57,318 bases of DNA from NCBI RefSeq assembly GCF_013377085.1, contig NZ_JACAAX010000044.1, positions 1 to 57,318 of the forward strand, in the 5' to 3' direction. Below, in pieces: positions 27,148 through 39,283 of the stretch. The stretch is from Rhodoplanes sp. (GTDB taxonomy: Bacteria > Pseudomonadota > Alphaproteobacteria > Rhizobiales > Xanthobacteraceae). Both the position numbers and the translations under genes were made by a program. The notes under the pieces are model-generated. The model ran no database searches. It was not told the origin of the DNA and worked only from the letters and a program-made list of their open reading frames with translations. The number at the start of each line of letters is the position of its first letter. Positions within the stretch are counted from its first letter, which is position 1.

Positions 27148-27323
27148 CGCAGGCGAGCCGGTCCGGGCCGGGCCGGGACGACGCGCCGTGCCGGGCGGAT
27201 CAGCTCCACAAGATGCGATGCGCAAAATCGGCCGCCCGTCGTCGAGCGCGCCCCGGCCTTGACGCTACCCAGCGCACTGCTAGCGTCGAGCGCGGCGCAA
27301 TTTCAAGGATTTGGTGAAAACTC

Positions 27324-28778
27324 ATGTCGACCACCGATCTCATGTCACGCCGCGGGCTGCTCGGCTCCGCCGCCGCCCTCTCGACCCTCGCCACCCTGCC
27401 GGTCCGCCTCGCCGCGGCCCCGACGACCACCGACGTCACCGGACGGCTCGCGCGCTACATGGTGTCGGCGCGCGACCGTGCCCTGCCGCCGGAGGTTCTG
27501 GTCGCCTGCAAGCATCGCATCCTGGACACCTTCGGCGCGATGGTGTCGGGGGCAAGGATGAAGCCCGGCGTCATCGCCGTGGACTATGTCCGCGGACTGG
27601 GCGGCGTCGAGCAGGCCTCGGTGATCGGGGCGAGCTTTCGCACCACCGCGGTGAATGCGGCGCTCGCCAACGGGATGTGCGCGCACGCGGACGAGACCGA
27701 CGACTTCGAGCCGATCACCAAGGCGCATCCCGGGAGCTGCGTGGTGCCGGCCGCGCTCGCCATGGCCGAGAAGGAAGGTCGCTCCGGCGAGGAGTTCGTC
27801 CGGGCGGTGGCGCTCGGATACGATCTCACCTGCAATCTGCTGATGGCGCTGGGACCGGATCTGGTGCGCGGCACGCACCGGAGCGCAGAAGGAACGAGTT
27901 CCACCTTCGGGGCGCTCGGCGCCGCGGCGTCGCTGGCGCGGCTCGACGAAAGGGGCATGCGCTTCGCCATCTCCTATTCCGCGCAGCAGGTATCCGGCCT
28001 GTGGAGCTGGGTGAAAGACGAGGATCACGTCGAGAAGGCGTTCGATTTCTCCGGCATGGGCGCCCGCAACGGCGTCACCGCCGTCACCATGGTCCAGCAG
28101 GGGATGACCGGTGTCGCCGACGTCCTCGACGGGTCCCACAATCTGTTCATCGCGCTGTCGACCAAACCGAACCCGGAGGCGATGCTCGAGGGACTCGGGA
28201 GTCGCTTCTGGGTGACCGAGACGGCGATCAAGACCTTCTCGGTCGGCTATCCGATCCAGTCGCCGCTCGACGCGTTGCTGACGCTGCGCAAGCAGCACGG
28301 CCTGACGCCCGACAAGGTGCAGAGCATCCTGGTCAAACTGCCCACCGACGCCATCGGCATCGTCGGCAACAGCTCGATGCCGGACGTCAATTGCCAGCAC
28401 CTCGTCGGGCTGGCGCTGGTCAAGGGTGCGGTGTCGTTCGTCGACAGCCACGATGCGGCGCTCCTGCAAGACCCTGCCATCATGGCGCAGCGGGCCAAGG
28501 TGCAACTGGTCGGCGATCAGGCCCTGATGGATCCCGCCGCCCCGCGCAGCGCGCTCGTCGAGGTGACCCTGACCGACGGGAAGAAGGTCAGTCACTTCAC
28601 CAAGTTCCCGCCCGGCACCAAGGAAAACCCGATCGACACCGAGGCCGTGAACGCCAAGACCCGGGACCTGATGGCGCCCGTCCTGGGCCCCGAAAAGACC
28701 GAGAGGCTGATCGAACGGATCAACGCGATCGAGAAGATCGACGATATCCGCATGCTGCGATCGCTCTTCACCGCCTGA
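27324..28778 (+). CDS. MmgE/PrpD-family protein with Tat-like signal
   Basis: 484 residues. The N-terminus is [20 protein letters not shown], a twin-arginine-like signal ending near LAAA. The rest is an MmgE/PrpD fold: [69 protein letters not shown] and [16 protein letters not shown]. The family includes 2-methylcitrate dehydratase, cis-aconitate decarboxylase and related lyases, normally cytoplasmic. A Tat-exported member is less common. It follows the amidohydrolase on the same strand after 176 bp. Confidence 0.85.
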   Translation: MSTTDLMSRRGLLGSAAALSTLATLPVRLAAAPTTTDVTGRLARYMVSARDRALPPEVLVACKHRILDTFGAMVSGARMKPGVIAVDYVRGLGGVEQASVIGASFRTTAVNAALANGMCAHADETDDFEPITKAHPGSCVVPAALAMAEKEGRSGEEFVRAVALGYDLTCNLLMALGPDLVRGTHRSAEGTSSTFGALGAAASLARLDERGMRFAISYSAQQVSGLWSWVKDEDHVEKAFDFSGMGARNGVTAVTMVQQGMTGVADVLDGSHNLFIALSTKPNPEAMLEGLGSRFWVTETAIKTFSVGYPIQSPLDALLTLRKQHGLTPDKVQSILVKLPTDAIGIVGNSSMPDVNCQHLVGLALVKGAVSFVDSHDAALLQDPAIMAQRAKVQLVGDQALMDPAAPRSALVEVTLTDGKKVSHFTKFPPGTKENPIDTEAVNAKTRDLMAPVLGPEKTERLIERINAIEKIDDIRMLRSLFTA

Positions 28779-28927
28779 TCGACGGGCTGAACGCGCGACC
28801 CGGCCTCGAGCCGAGACCGACGAGCTTCACGGGGATCCGAAACGGGTCCCCGTGGACGTCCGTCCGGCGCATGCGCGTCTCGACCAAGCCGGTTGGCATG
28901 GCGGGAAAAATCTGCCAAAGGAGCGCC

Positions 28928-29317
28928 ATGCACATCCGGATGCTCTGGTCGAAGATACACCGCGCGACGATCACGCATGCCGACCTCCATTACGAGGGAA
29001 GCTGCACGATCGATGCCGACCTGATGGACGCGGCCAAGATCCTGACGAACCAGGAGCTGCACGTGTGGAACGTCACCCGCGGCACCCGCCTGGTGACCTA
29101 CGCGATCGAGGGCGAGCGCGGCTCCGGCGTGATCTGCATCAACGGCGCGGCCGCGCACGGCAATTCCCCCGGCGACCTGGTCATCCTGGCGACCTTCGCC
29201 GAGATGACCGCCGAGGAGGCGAAGCGCCACCGCCCGACCGTCGTCCAGGTCGACGCGCACAACCGCATCGCCCATATCCGCCAGGAAGTACCGGGACCGG
29301 CGCTGCGGGCGATGTAA
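28928..29317 (+). CDS. panD: Aspartate 1-decarboxylase
   Basis: 129 residues. PanD makes beta-alanine from aspartate for pantothenate and CoA. The protein is made as a proenzyme that cleaves itself between G24 and S25 to create the pyruvoyl cofactor; the site YEGSC (22-26) is intact and numbered as in E. coli. Other family pieces: [37 protein letters not shown] strong RBS (aaaggag) lies 6 nt before the ATG at 28928. Converges with gyrA across a family A repeat. Confidence 0.96.
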   Translation: MHIRMLWSKIHRATITHADLHYEGSCTIDADLMDAAKILTNQELHVWNVTRGTRLVTYAIEGERGSGVICINGAAAHGNSPGDLVILATFAEMTAEEAKRHRPTVVQVDAHNRIAHIRQEVPGPALRAM

Positions 29318-29341
29318 TCCGAGCCGAGTGATCGGTTGCTG

Positions 29342-29462
29342 GTCGTTCCGGGGCGGCCCGCAAGGCCGAGCCCGGAACCCATACGCCCTGTCTTTCGAGA
29401 GCGATCAGCACCGGGGGTATGGATTCCGGGCCCGCGCGCTCACGCGCGCGTCCCGGAATGAC
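29342..29462. repeat. Family A repeat between panD and gyrA
   Basis: About 121 bp: gtcgttccgggg...cccggaaccc, a middle spacer, then ggattccggg...cccggaatgacc. Each half folds on itself and the two halves are inverted. Nearly the same design as the copy at 34738. It separates convergent genes and may end transcription both ways. Confidence 0.88.
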
Positions 29463-29509
29463 CAATTGTGCAAACTCCCCGCGGGGGAGAGGTGAAGAGT
29501 GCGGCGGCG

Positions 29510-32323
<2,814 letters not shown>

Positions 32324-32668
32324 TAGGTGGAATCCCGGCGAATCCGATGGCCTCTAGATAGTCCATCGAAGCCCGGAACACCAGCGTTCCGGGATTTCGG
32401 GCAGCGAGATTTTCTGCTTTCTGCACAATAATTTAGAAGATGTCTACCGGGCCGGCCGGCAGGGTTGCGGCAAGGCCGGCGGAAATGCCCGGCAGCCGGC
32501 CCCGGAACGAGCGCGCCGGACCGGTCCGATCCGGTGCGGACCGGATCGCCGTTCGGGTCTTCCACGACGGCAGACTTTCACTCGGTTGTTATTTTCGAGT
32601 TCACTCAATTTTTGATTGAATGCGGCGATTTGGTGGCTCTTGGACGATTCCAACCCGAGGGGGTGACG
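32324..32668. other. Divergent promoter region
   Basis: 345 bp between gyrA (minus) and the membrane-anchored protein (plus). It has an inverted repeat cccggaac...gttccggg (32372-32379 with 32386-32393), which resembles the core of family A, and AT-richer patches near 32400-32435 and 32575-32635 that may hold the two promoters. Confidence 0.45.
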
Positions 32669-33925
32669 ATGACCCTGGTTTCTCGACGTCCGAAAAGCGA
32701 TTCTCGCCCCCAATTGCTGTTGTCGATCGAGCAGGACGGACCGGAGCAATACAAGGTCCATGGCAGCCAGCTCGAGATCGTCGGCGCCAAGCTCCGCGGG
32801 CGACCGCATTTCATCGTTCCGTTCACGCTCGCGGCCCTGACGGTCCTGTTCACGGCCGTGTTTCAGGTGATCAACTGGAGCAATTCGGTCAAGGTCAACA
32901 ATGCGACGGACGTGGCCAAGCACGCCTTGGAGGTCTCGCAAAACGTGACGGCCGCCATCGGGCGCCGGCATTACGCGACTCTCACCTTCATCCCACCGCT
33001 GCGCGACCTCATTCGACCGAACGAACCTCCGCATCCGGGCGCGTCCGTCCTGCTGGTGCCGAACGTTCGCGACGACAGCAGCGGCCCCAAGCGCAACCCG
33101 AATGTCGCACCCGTCACCTCGTCGGCCGAGCTTTGGACGAGTCGCCCGGACCATCCGGGAACATTCGAAAAGCCCGGACCGAACGGCGGCGCGTCGGGCG
33201 GCAGCGTGGCGCGTGCGCTTCCCCCGAAAGCGGTCCCGCTCGCCGCGCCGGTCCTGGCAGACGATTCCGAAGGCCGGCTGCAGGACGCGCGGGCGCGGCT
33301 GAACGAATGGGACACGGAGTTGAAGAAGCGCCGCTTCGATTCCTATTACGCCCATCTCAAGCAGTGGAACGAAGGCATCGACCAGCTCCTGACCGACGTC
33401 CACTACGCGCTCGACCAGCCGATCTTCCTGGATGCGAACGGCTCGCCGCAGGTCACACATCAGGGCTTCGGAAGATACTACAACCAGATGCGCGGCACCG
33501 ACGAGAACGACCGGTCGACCGGAACCGAGGGGATCGACTGCAAGAGGTCGCTCAAGGAAAAGTCGCTGACCGACGAGCTCACCCGCCTCGGACTCTATCC
33601 GAACAGCCTGAAGCTGCGGCTCGCCGGCATCCATTTCTGTTTCATGCAGTTGAATGCGCTTCTCGACGACGCCAAGACGAAGCGGACCTGGAGCAAGGAC
33701 CTCTACGACGACCTCGTGCGCAGGCTCGGACGTATCAGGGAAATGGGCAACGAGCTGAATTGCTACGCGCTGCATCGGGTCGATTACTACGAGAAGCAGA
33801 AGGATGGCGCCTTCGTCAGCCCCGGCTCGGTCTGGAGGTGGGCCTTCCAGAGCCGCGAGCGGGCGGCGCAGGAGCATTTCGACCAGACCCCCGGACACTG
33901 CAGCCGAGACAACCGGCCGACCTGA
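32669..33925 (+). CDS. Membrane-anchored protein, unknown
   Basis: 418 residues from the ATG at 32669. A cytoplasmic N-terminus of about 50 residues is followed by one membrane helix (FIVPFTLAALTVLFTAVFQV, about 52-72). The outer part begins with a helical stretch, then a Pro/Gly-rich loop and a long helical region (ARLNEWDTELKKRRFDSYYA, LYPNSLKLRLAGIHFCFMQL). A signal-anchor topology with a large periplasmic helical domain is likely. I recognise no family. The frame extends upstream to 32465 without support. Confidence 0.65.
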   Translation: MTLVSRRPKSDSRPQLLLSIEQDGPEQYKVHGSQLEIVGAKLRGRPHFIVPFTLAALTVLFTAVFQVINWSNSVKVNNATDVAKHALEVSQNVTAAIGRRHYATLTFIPPLRDLIRPNEPPHPGASVLLVPNVRDDSSGPKRNPNVAPVTSSAELWTSRPDHPGTFEKPGPNGGASGGSVARALPPKAVPLAAPVLADDSEGRLQDARARLNEWDTELKKRRFDSYYAHLKQWNEGIDQLLTDVHYALDQPIFLDANGSPQVTHQGFGRYYNQMRGTDENDRSTGTEGIDCKRSLKEKSLTDELTRLGLYPNSLKLRLAGIHFCFMQLNALLDDAKTKRTWSKDLYDDLVRRLGRIREMGNELNCYALHRVDYYEKQKDGAFVSPGSVWRWAFQSRERAAQEHFDQTPGHCSRDNRPT

Positions 33926-34045
33926 GAGCCGTTGGTCGCGGTCGATCCGAAGCCGCGCGGACCGAGAGAGCGTCGGTGCGCGAACGCAGGCGCCGCGGAT
34001 CGGCCCCGATTTGACCTCGCCCGTGGCCGGCTCTACGCCGGTACC

Positions 34046-34669
34046 ATGAGTGTCGAGTTCCTGCTCTCCGCCGCCGTCACGCTGTTCATCGTGGTCGATC
34101 CGCTCGGCCTCGCCCCCGCCTTCGTGGCCCTGACCGACGGGCTGCCGCCGGCGGCGCGCCGGCAGGTCGGTTTTCGCGCGACGCTCATCGCCGTGGCCGT
34201 GCTGGTCGGCGCCGCCCTGGTCGGCGACTGGCTGCTGAGCCATCTCGGCATCACACTGCCGGCCTTCCGGATCGCCGGCGGAATCCTGCTGTTCGCAGTC
34301 GCCTCCGAGATGGTCCTGGACGTGCGGATGGAGCGCCAGTCGCGCACGGCCGAGCAAGCCGTGGAGGAGCGGGTGCGCCATGTCGCGGCCTTCCCGCTCG
34401 CCATCCCGCTGATGGCCGGCCCGGGGGCGCTCACGGCCGCCATCCTGCTGGCCGGCCAGGCCGCCGGCGACCCGGCCCGGACGGCGCTGCTGCTCGGCGT
34501 CATCGTCGCGGTGTGCGGCCTCTGCCTCGCAGTCTTCCACTTTGCCGGCGCGATCTCGCGCGGGCTCGGCATCACCGGCAACATCGTGCTGGCGCGGCTG
34601 TTCGGCGTGCTGCTGGCGGCGCTCGCCGTCCAATACGTGATCGACGGGGCGAAGGCCGTGTGGGGGTGA
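34046..34669 (+). CDS. MarC-family integral membrane protein
   Basis: 207 residues with about six hydrophobic helices and the signature pieces of the MarC/UPF0056 family: LFIVVDPLGLAPAFVAL near the N-terminus, RIAGGILLFAVASEM in the middle, AAFPLAIPLMAGPGALTAAI, and LFGVLLAALAVQYVIDG at the end. The role is unknown despite the name, which came from the mar locus. The ATG at 34046 lies just after ggtacc with no strong RBS. Confidence 0.9.
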   Translation: MSVEFLLSAAVTLFIVVDPLGLAPAFVALTDGLPPAARRQVGFRATLIAVAVLVGAALVGDWLLSHLGITLPAFRIAGGILLFAVASEMVLDVRMERQSRTAEQAVEERVRHVAAFPLAIPLMAGPGALTAAILLAGQAAGDPARTALLLGVIVAVCGLCLAVFHFAGAISRGLGITGNIVLARLFGVLLAALAVQYVIDGAKAVWG

Positions 34670-34737
34670 GCAACTCGAACGGCCTGCGGCACGATGGCCG
34701 CCTCTCCGTTCGCTGGAACCCTGGCAAATCGGTTTCG

Positions 34738-34860
34738 GTCGTTCCGGGGCGGCGCATGAGCGCCGAGCCCGGAACCAATATCCCCTGTCTCCCGTGAGCC
34801 ACCGGCACCGGGAGTATGGATTCCGGGCTCGCGGGCCTACGGCCCGCGTCCCGGAATGAC
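34738..34860. repeat. Family A repeat between marC-like gene and decarboxylase
   Basis: About 123 bp with the same plan and much the same sequence as the copy at 29342: gtcgttccgggg...cccggaacc, a spacer ending gggagtatggattccggg, a GC hairpin, and cccggaatgac. Again between convergent genes. Confidence 0.88.
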
Positions 34861-34866
34861 GGATTG

Positions 34867-36501
34867 TTACTGGCGGTCGCGGGCGGTCTTCAGGCCGGAG
34901 ACGAAGCGGGCGAGGGTTTTGGAGGTCACGCCGCGGGGAATCATCGCCTCGATCAGTGTGAAGACGCCGCGCCGCGCCACGGCGCGCTCCAGCGCGTCGG
35001 CGAGGCCACGCCGGGTCGACACCCGCTCGCCGTGGCCGCCGAGCGCCGGCGCAGCGGCGGCGAAATTCCAGTCGGACAAATCATTGAACCTCGATTCAGG
35101 CTGAAAGACCCGCAGCATCTCCCAGCTACAATTGTTGAACACCACGACGATCGGATCGAGCCCGTAGCGCCGGCAGTTGCCGAGCTCCCAGCCGGTCATC
35201 TGGAAGGCGCCGTCGCCGACCAGAATCAGCGGCCGCAGGCCGGTGGCCGCCGCCACCCCGATGCCGGCCGGCACCCCGAAGCCCATGCCGGCATAGTAGC
35301 CGGGCGCGGCCAGCGCCGAGTTGTCGATCTCCATGGCGGTGAACAGGCAGTCGCCGATGTCGGCCGTCATCGGCATGGTGCCGTGACGGTCGAACAGGTC
35401 GTTGACCGCGGTGGCGATGTCGGTCGGGGTGAGCGTCGCCTCGTCGGCCGCCAGGCCGCGCGGATAGGCCTCGAAGGGCGGCAACGCCCGCGGCCTGGCG
35501 GCAGCCTCGCTCCCGGCCCGCGCCAAGAGCGCCTCGACCAGATCCTCGATCGGCAGGTCCGGATAGGCGTGATGGCCGATGCGGACGCCGCGGTCGATCG
35601 CCAGCACGGTCCGGCGCCAGTCGAAACGCTTCTCGGACAGAGCGAAATTGGTGTCGCACAGGATGACGCCGAGAAGCAGCAGCGCGTCCGCATCCTCGAC
35701 CAGGCGGGTGACGGCGGGGTCGCCGGCGCTGCCCAGATAGGTGCCGCGCAGCACGTCGGGCGCCTGCTGCAGCAGGCCCCGCCCCATGAAGGTGGTGACG
35801 ACCGGCAGGCCGAGCCGGCGGGCCAGCGTCGCGAGCAGCGCCTCGATGCCGTAGCGCCGCACCTCGACGTCGACCACCAGGACGGGCGACGACGCGCGGC
35901 CGAGCAGCGCCATCACCTCGTCGGCGCATTCGGCCAGCGCGTCGGGGTCGGCGGAGCGGCGCGGCAGCACCGGGACGCGGGCGACCTTTGCCTCGACCAT
36001 GTCGCGCGGCAGCTCGATATACACCGGCAGGGCACGCTCGCGGGCGCTGCGCAGCACCCGGGCGATCTCCTGCGGGGCAGTGGCCGGATCGTTCAGCACC
36101 GCCTGGTCGCAGGTGATCTCCTTGAACACGGCGAGCTGGGTGTCGACGCTGCGCGCCTGGTGATGCAGCAGCAGGCCGCTCGATCGCTCGCGGGCGCCCG
36201 GCGCGCCCGCCACCACGACCACGGGCGAGCGCTCCGCATAGGCGCCGGCAACCGCATTGACCACGTTGAACGCCCCGGCCCCATACGTCACCACGGCGAC
36301 GCCGAGGCCGGCGTGATAGCGCGCCGCCGCGTCCGCCGCAAAGCCCACGGCGGGCTCGTGGCTGAGGGTGAAATACGGAAGGATCTCCGACTCTTCGATG
36401 ACCCTGAAGAGAGGCAGCACGAAGTCGCCCGGGATGCCGAACATCTCCCGGGCGCCGTGGTCCTTCAGCCCCTGCAGCAGGGCGGTGGCGAGTGTCTGCA
36501 T
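34867..36501 (-). CDS. ThDP-dependent 2-oxo acid decarboxylase (indolepyruvate/phenylpyruvate type)
   Basis: 544 residues, the usual length of the pyruvate/indolepyruvate decarboxylase group. The ThDP-activating Glu is E49 (LSHEPAVGFAADAAAR); the cofactor motif is GDGAFQMTGWELGNCRRYG followed by NN in VVVFNNCSW (about 428-455). The protein opens with GLKDHGAREMFGIPGDFVLP. Members decarboxylate indolepyruvate, phenylpyruvate or other 2-oxo acids to aldehydes; an IpdC/PPDC role (auxin or Ehrlich route) fits the sequence style, but the substrate is inferred. It stands alone, with marC-like convergent and ssb upstream in the same direction. Confidence 0.85.
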   Translation of the reverse strand: MQTLATALLQGLKDHGAREMFGIPGDFVLPLFRVIEESEILPYFTLSHEPAVGFAADAAARYHAGLGVAVVTYGAGAFNVVNAVAGAYAERSPVVVVAGAPGARERSSGLLLHHQARSVDTQLAVFKEITCDQAVLNDPATAPQEIARVLRSARERALPVYIELPRDMVEAKVARVPVLPRRSADPDALAECADEVMALLGRASSPVLVVDVEVRRYGIEALLATLARRLGLPVVTTFMGRGLLQQAPDVLRGTYLGSAGDPAVTRLVEDADALLLLGVILCDTNFALSEKRFDWRRTVLAIDRGVRIGHHAYPDLPIEDLVEALLARAGSEAAARPRALPPFEAYPRGLAADEATLTPTDIATAVNDLFDRHGTMPMTADIGDCLFTAMEIDNSALAAPGYYAGMGFGVPAGIGVAAATGLRPLILVGDGAFQMTGWELGNCRRYGLDPIVVVFNNCSWEMLRVFQPESRFNDLSDWNFAAAAPALGGHGERVSTRRGLADALERAVARRGVFTLIEAMIPRGVTSKTLARFVSGLKTARDRQ

Positions 36502-36683
36502 GCTGGCCTGCGTAGCGCCTGCACCGGCCGCCGCCCCACGGCGGCGAGTCGGGTGGCGCGATCAGCTCGACTTTAGAGCGTCCCCGCGCTCGGCGGAAAC
36601 CGGCACGCGCGGCGTCCGCTCGAGGCCCGGCGCCGCGCCGCCACCCGTCCCGACGGGCGAAGCAGACGAAACGGACCCGCGGC

Positions 36684-37181
36684 TCAGAACGGGATGTCGT
36701 CGTCGAGATCGTCGCGCCGCGCCGGCGCCGCGGCCGCCGCCGGCCGGCGCTCGCGCGCCGGGGCCGGTCCACTGGCGCCGAAGTCCTCGCCGCCGCCGCC
36801 CTGATCGAAGCTCTCGCCGCCGGCGCCGGGGCGTCCGTCCAGCATCGTCAGGACAGAATTGAAGCCCTGTAGAACGACTTCCGTGGAGTACCGGTCCTGG
36901 CCCTGCTGATCCTGCCATTTACGCGTCTGCAGAGAGCCTTCGAGGTAAATCTTCGAGCCCTTCTTCAAGTACTGCTCGGCCACCCGGCAGAGCCCCTCGT
37001 TGAAGATCACGACGCGATGCCACTCGGTTTTCTCTTTGCGTTCGCCGGTCGCCTTGTCGCGCCAGGTTTCCGACGTCGCCACCCGCAGATTGGCGATCGG
37101 CCGCCCGTCCTGGGTGCGGCGGATTTCCGGATCCGCGCCGAGATTGCCGATGAGAATGACCTTGTTGACCGAACCCGCCAT
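36684..37181 (-). CDS. ssb: Single-stranded DNA-binding protein
   Basis: 165 residues. The N-terminal OB fold (1-110: [50 protein letters not shown]) is followed by a Gly/Pro/Ala-rich linker and the acidic tip DLDDDIPF that recruits partner proteins. It coats ssDNA during replication and repair. Start ATG at 37181. An alphaproteobacterial LexA-type box lies 261 bp upstream. The ssb-uvrA neighbourhood is common in this class; here three porin genes lie between. Confidence 0.96.
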   Translation of the reverse strand: MAGSVNKVILIGNLGADPEIRRTQDGRPIANLRVATSETWRDKATGERKEKTEWHRVVIFNEGLCRVAEQYLKKGSKIYLEGSLQTRKWQDQQGQDRYSTEVVLQGFNSVLTMLDGRPGAGGESFDQGGGGEDFGASGPAPARERRPAAAAAPARRDDLDDDIPF

Positions 37182-37441
37182 CGCTGAACTCCGCTCCTTG
37201 TATCTCGACCCGTATGCGTTTCGACCCGTTCGGGTCCGACCCCGTGGACGCGGTCCGGCCGCACTGGCGACCCGCCCCTGCCGACCCGGCCGTGCCGATC
37301 GAGGGACCGAATGGTCGATCGCCGGACGAGTCATGGCACCGGCCCCGGACATAAACACGGGCGCCGGCGCGGAGCGCGGCCACACCCTATAGCTTATGGA
37401 CTCCTCAACAAGGCTGAGCCGGGGTTTGTCCACACGCTGAT

Positions 37442-37456
37442 GTTCTGCTTATGTTC
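37442..37456 (-). promoter_or_regulatory. LexA (SOS) box candidate upstream of ssb
   Basis: Exact direct repeat GTTC-TGCTTAT-GTTC, the GTTC-N7-GTTC form of the alphaproteobacterial LexA box. It is 261 bp upstream of the ssb start, so it would need a distant promoter; a second exact match precedes uvrA. The spacing leaves some doubt about which gene it serves. Confidence 0.6.
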
Positions 37457-37720
37457 CATACCCTGCAACCATTGCTTAAGCAAGCCGACAGTTTGCCTGG
37501 CGCGGAACGCCCCGCCCGAGCGTCCCCCGGCAGGCGCGGCAGCCGATGCGACGGCGACTCAAAGGCACCACCGCAAGCCCCCCAGCCACGCTCAATTTTA
37601 ATCTATTTTTCAGAGAGTTGCATTGATCGCATCGAAACCGGCAAGGACCTGCACACGCGTTGAATCGGGGCTTGCCGCGAAGGTCTGCGGGGGCCGCCCA
37701 ACCCCGACTTCGCAAGGTCC

Positions 37721-37738
37721 TGTGGCATATATGTCACC
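37721..37738 (+). promoter_or_regulatory. Shared omp upstream element, copy 1
   Basis: tgtggcatatatgtcacc, about 70 nt before the first omp start. It matches tgtgaccaaaatatcacc and tgtggccaaaatgtcacc before the other two omp genes. The tgtg...cac ends give an imperfect dyad; it could be an operator or overlap the -10 region. Confidence 0.55.
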
Positions 37739-37810
37739 AACCGTTGGGCGATTCATTTTAGGTTCTGCCCTGGGACTTCGGTATTTCTTCTCGGAAGGAG
37801 GGGCCGTCTT

Positions 37811-38584
37811 ATGAAGAAGATCCTGCTCGTGACTGTTGCGGCGTTCGGCTTTGCCGGTGCTGCCTCTGCGGCCGATCTGCCGGCGCGGATGCCTGTGAAG
37901 GCGCCGCCCGTGATCGCGCCTGTGTTCTCGTGGACCGGTTGCTATGTCGGCGGCTATGTCGGCGGCGCCTGGAGCTCCGACGACACCGTGGCCACCGACC
38001 GGAACGGCGTCATCGTCCGTCCGGGCTCGTGGGGCTACTCGACCGATTCGAGCTTCATCGGTGGCGGCACCGTGGGCTGCAACTGGCAGCCGGTCGGCTC
38101 GCCCTTCGTGCTCGGTCTCGAAGGCGAAGTCGGCTACATGCACCTGACGGGCACGGGCATCGACCCGCTCTCCGCCGGCGCCACCACGCTCTACTCCAAC
38201 ACCAAGATCGGTGACTGGTACGGCATCGTCGCCGGCCGTCTCGGCTACTCGTTCGATCGCGCCCTCATCTACGTCAAGGGCGGCGTCGCCTTCGTCGACG
38301 TCGAGAACTCGATCGCGCAGCCGGGCACGGGCGCCTATGCGTCCGCCAGCCAGACCAAGGCGACCTGGACGGTCGGTGGCGGTCTCGAATACGCCCTCGA
38401 CATGAACTGGAGCGTCAAGGCCGAGTACATGTATATCGGCCTCGACCAGACCCAGACCGTGACGGCTCCGATCGCCGGCGGCGGCTTCGCCAACTGGGAT
38501 CATGCCAACTCGGGCATCCAGACCGCCAAGGTGGGCATCAACTACCGCTTCGGCGGCGGCGCCCCGCTGGTCGCTCGCTACTGA
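37811..38584 (+). CDS. Outer membrane beta-barrel protein (Omp25/Omp31 type), copy 1
   Basis: 257 residues. Signal peptide MKKILLVTVAAFGFAGAASA, then ADLPARMPVKAPPVIAPVFS, the typical mature start of the rhizobial/Brucella Omp25-Omp31-RopB group. The rest is an eight-strand-type barrel with Gly/aromatic alternation (WTGCYVGGYVGGAWSS, GLEGEVGYMHLTG, KAEYMYIGLDQTQT), ending FGGGAPLVARY with the aromatic last residue needed for outer-membrane insertion. RBS-like ggagg lies about 10 nt before the ATG. A strong terminator follows. From residue 35 to past the terminator it appears identical to copy 2. Confidence 0.93.
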   Translation: MKKILLVTVAAFGFAGAASAADLPARMPVKAPPVIAPVFSWTGCYVGGYVGGAWSSDDTVATDRNGVIVRPGSWGYSTDSSFIGGGTVGCNWQPVGSPFVLGLEGEVGYMHLTGTGIDPLSAGATTLYSNTKIGDWYGIVAGRLGYSFDRALIYVKGGVAFVDVENSIAQPGTGAYASASQTKATWTVGGGLEYALDMNWSVKAEYMYIGLDQTQTVTAPIAGGGFANWDHANSGIQTAKVGINYRFGGGAPLVARY

Positions 38585-38646
38585 TCTCGTCGACTTCTCC
38601 GTCGAGCGAAAGCCCCGGGCACGCCCGGGGCTTTTTGCATGTCGGG
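37914..38646 (+). repeat. Long direct duplication, unit 1
   Basis: 733 bp that I read as identical to 39387-40119 (offset 1473). It covers most of omp copy 1, its stop and its terminator. The 100 bp before it, encoding the signal peptide, differ at about nine positions, mostly silent, so the identity boundary is sharp. Confidence 0.85.
38609..38636 (+). terminator. Rho-independent terminator of omp copy 1
   Basis: agccccgggc / gcccggggct stem (10 bp counting the tight loop) followed by ttttt. It lies 25 bp past the stop. Confidence 0.92.
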
Positions 38647-38941
38647 AGCCGGCAGACGGGGCCCTGACGAATCCCTGAGGCCCGCGATCGCCAGCGCGGT
38701 CTCCACTTGTCGTGCTCATCCCGGCCGGCGCGGACGGCCGCACAACGCGGCGACGCCATCGCGGCGCGGTAGTCTCGGATGCTCTGGAACCTGTCTCGGT
38801 CCAATGCGCCGGCGCGCAAGCCTTTTCCGGCGAGGCCGGCTCCGATTCTCCGATATCTCCCGGCCACCCGCCGCCGCGAGCCGCCCGGCCGGACGACTCG
38901 ACCGCGCCTGATACCAGCCGTCACTGGCTTCGTCCCCTCGC

Positions 38942-39033
38942 GTCATGGCCTGGCTTGACCCGGTTATCCATCAAGCTACTGAAATTTAAGTGTTTTCTAG
39001 AGATGGATACGCGGTTCGAGCCCGCGTATGACG
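38942..39033. repeat. Family B palindromic repeat
   Basis: About 92 bp: gtcatggcctggcttgaccc... and ...gatggatacgcggttcgagcccgcgtatgacg. The outer gtcat/atgac ends and the inner atcca/tggat pairs are inverted; each half has its own hairpin. It is the most diverged copy seen, with an AT-rich centre. The surrounding 38647-39210 has no gene. Confidence 0.75.
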
Positions 39034-39210
39034 AGTCGGAGTATGTGACGGCTGGTATGACGTGCTGACGTGGTCCGAATGTTTCGGGTTGTGGCACGGT
39101 TTGGTGGATATGGGTTGGTACAACAGTAGGCTAGAGGCCGACGCCCATCCCGCAGCGTCACGGCTCTGCCATTTTTAGGTCTCATTTCAGACAGTTGCAT
39201 TCCTATCCGT

Positions 39211-39228
39211 TGTGACCAAAATATCACC
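39211..39228 (+). promoter_or_regulatory. Shared omp upstream element, copy 2
   Basis: tgtgaccaaaatatcacc, 56 nt before the TTG start of omp copy 2. With ttgcat 17 bp before aaaata it could also overlap a -35/-10 promoter. Compare copies at 37721 and 40424. Confidence 0.55.
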
Positions 39229-39283
39229 CCTCGGCACCGGGAAACTCCTAATGTGCGGCATCAACTCCTTTGGGGGGCTTCCT

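Larger units (their letters stand above)
37182..37810. other. ssb/omp intergenic region
   Basis: 629 bp holding the promoters of ssb (minus) and the first outer-membrane gene (plus). It includes the LexA-type box at 37442, a ttcagagagttgcattgatcg element at 37609-37629 that partly matches ttcagacagttgcattccta before the second omp gene (39186-39205), and the shared omp element at 37721. No gene seen. Confidence 0.55.

Noticed and set aside
39011-39027. tRNA T-arm-like ggttcgagccc in family B repeats
   Set aside because: No acceptor, D or anticodon stem fits around it; the match comes from the repeat's own hairpin.
39212-39283. ATG starts at 39212 or 39251 for porin copy 2
   Set aside because: They place 11-24 extra residues before an intact signal peptide and overlap the shared upstream element; the TTG at 39284 aligns with copy 1.
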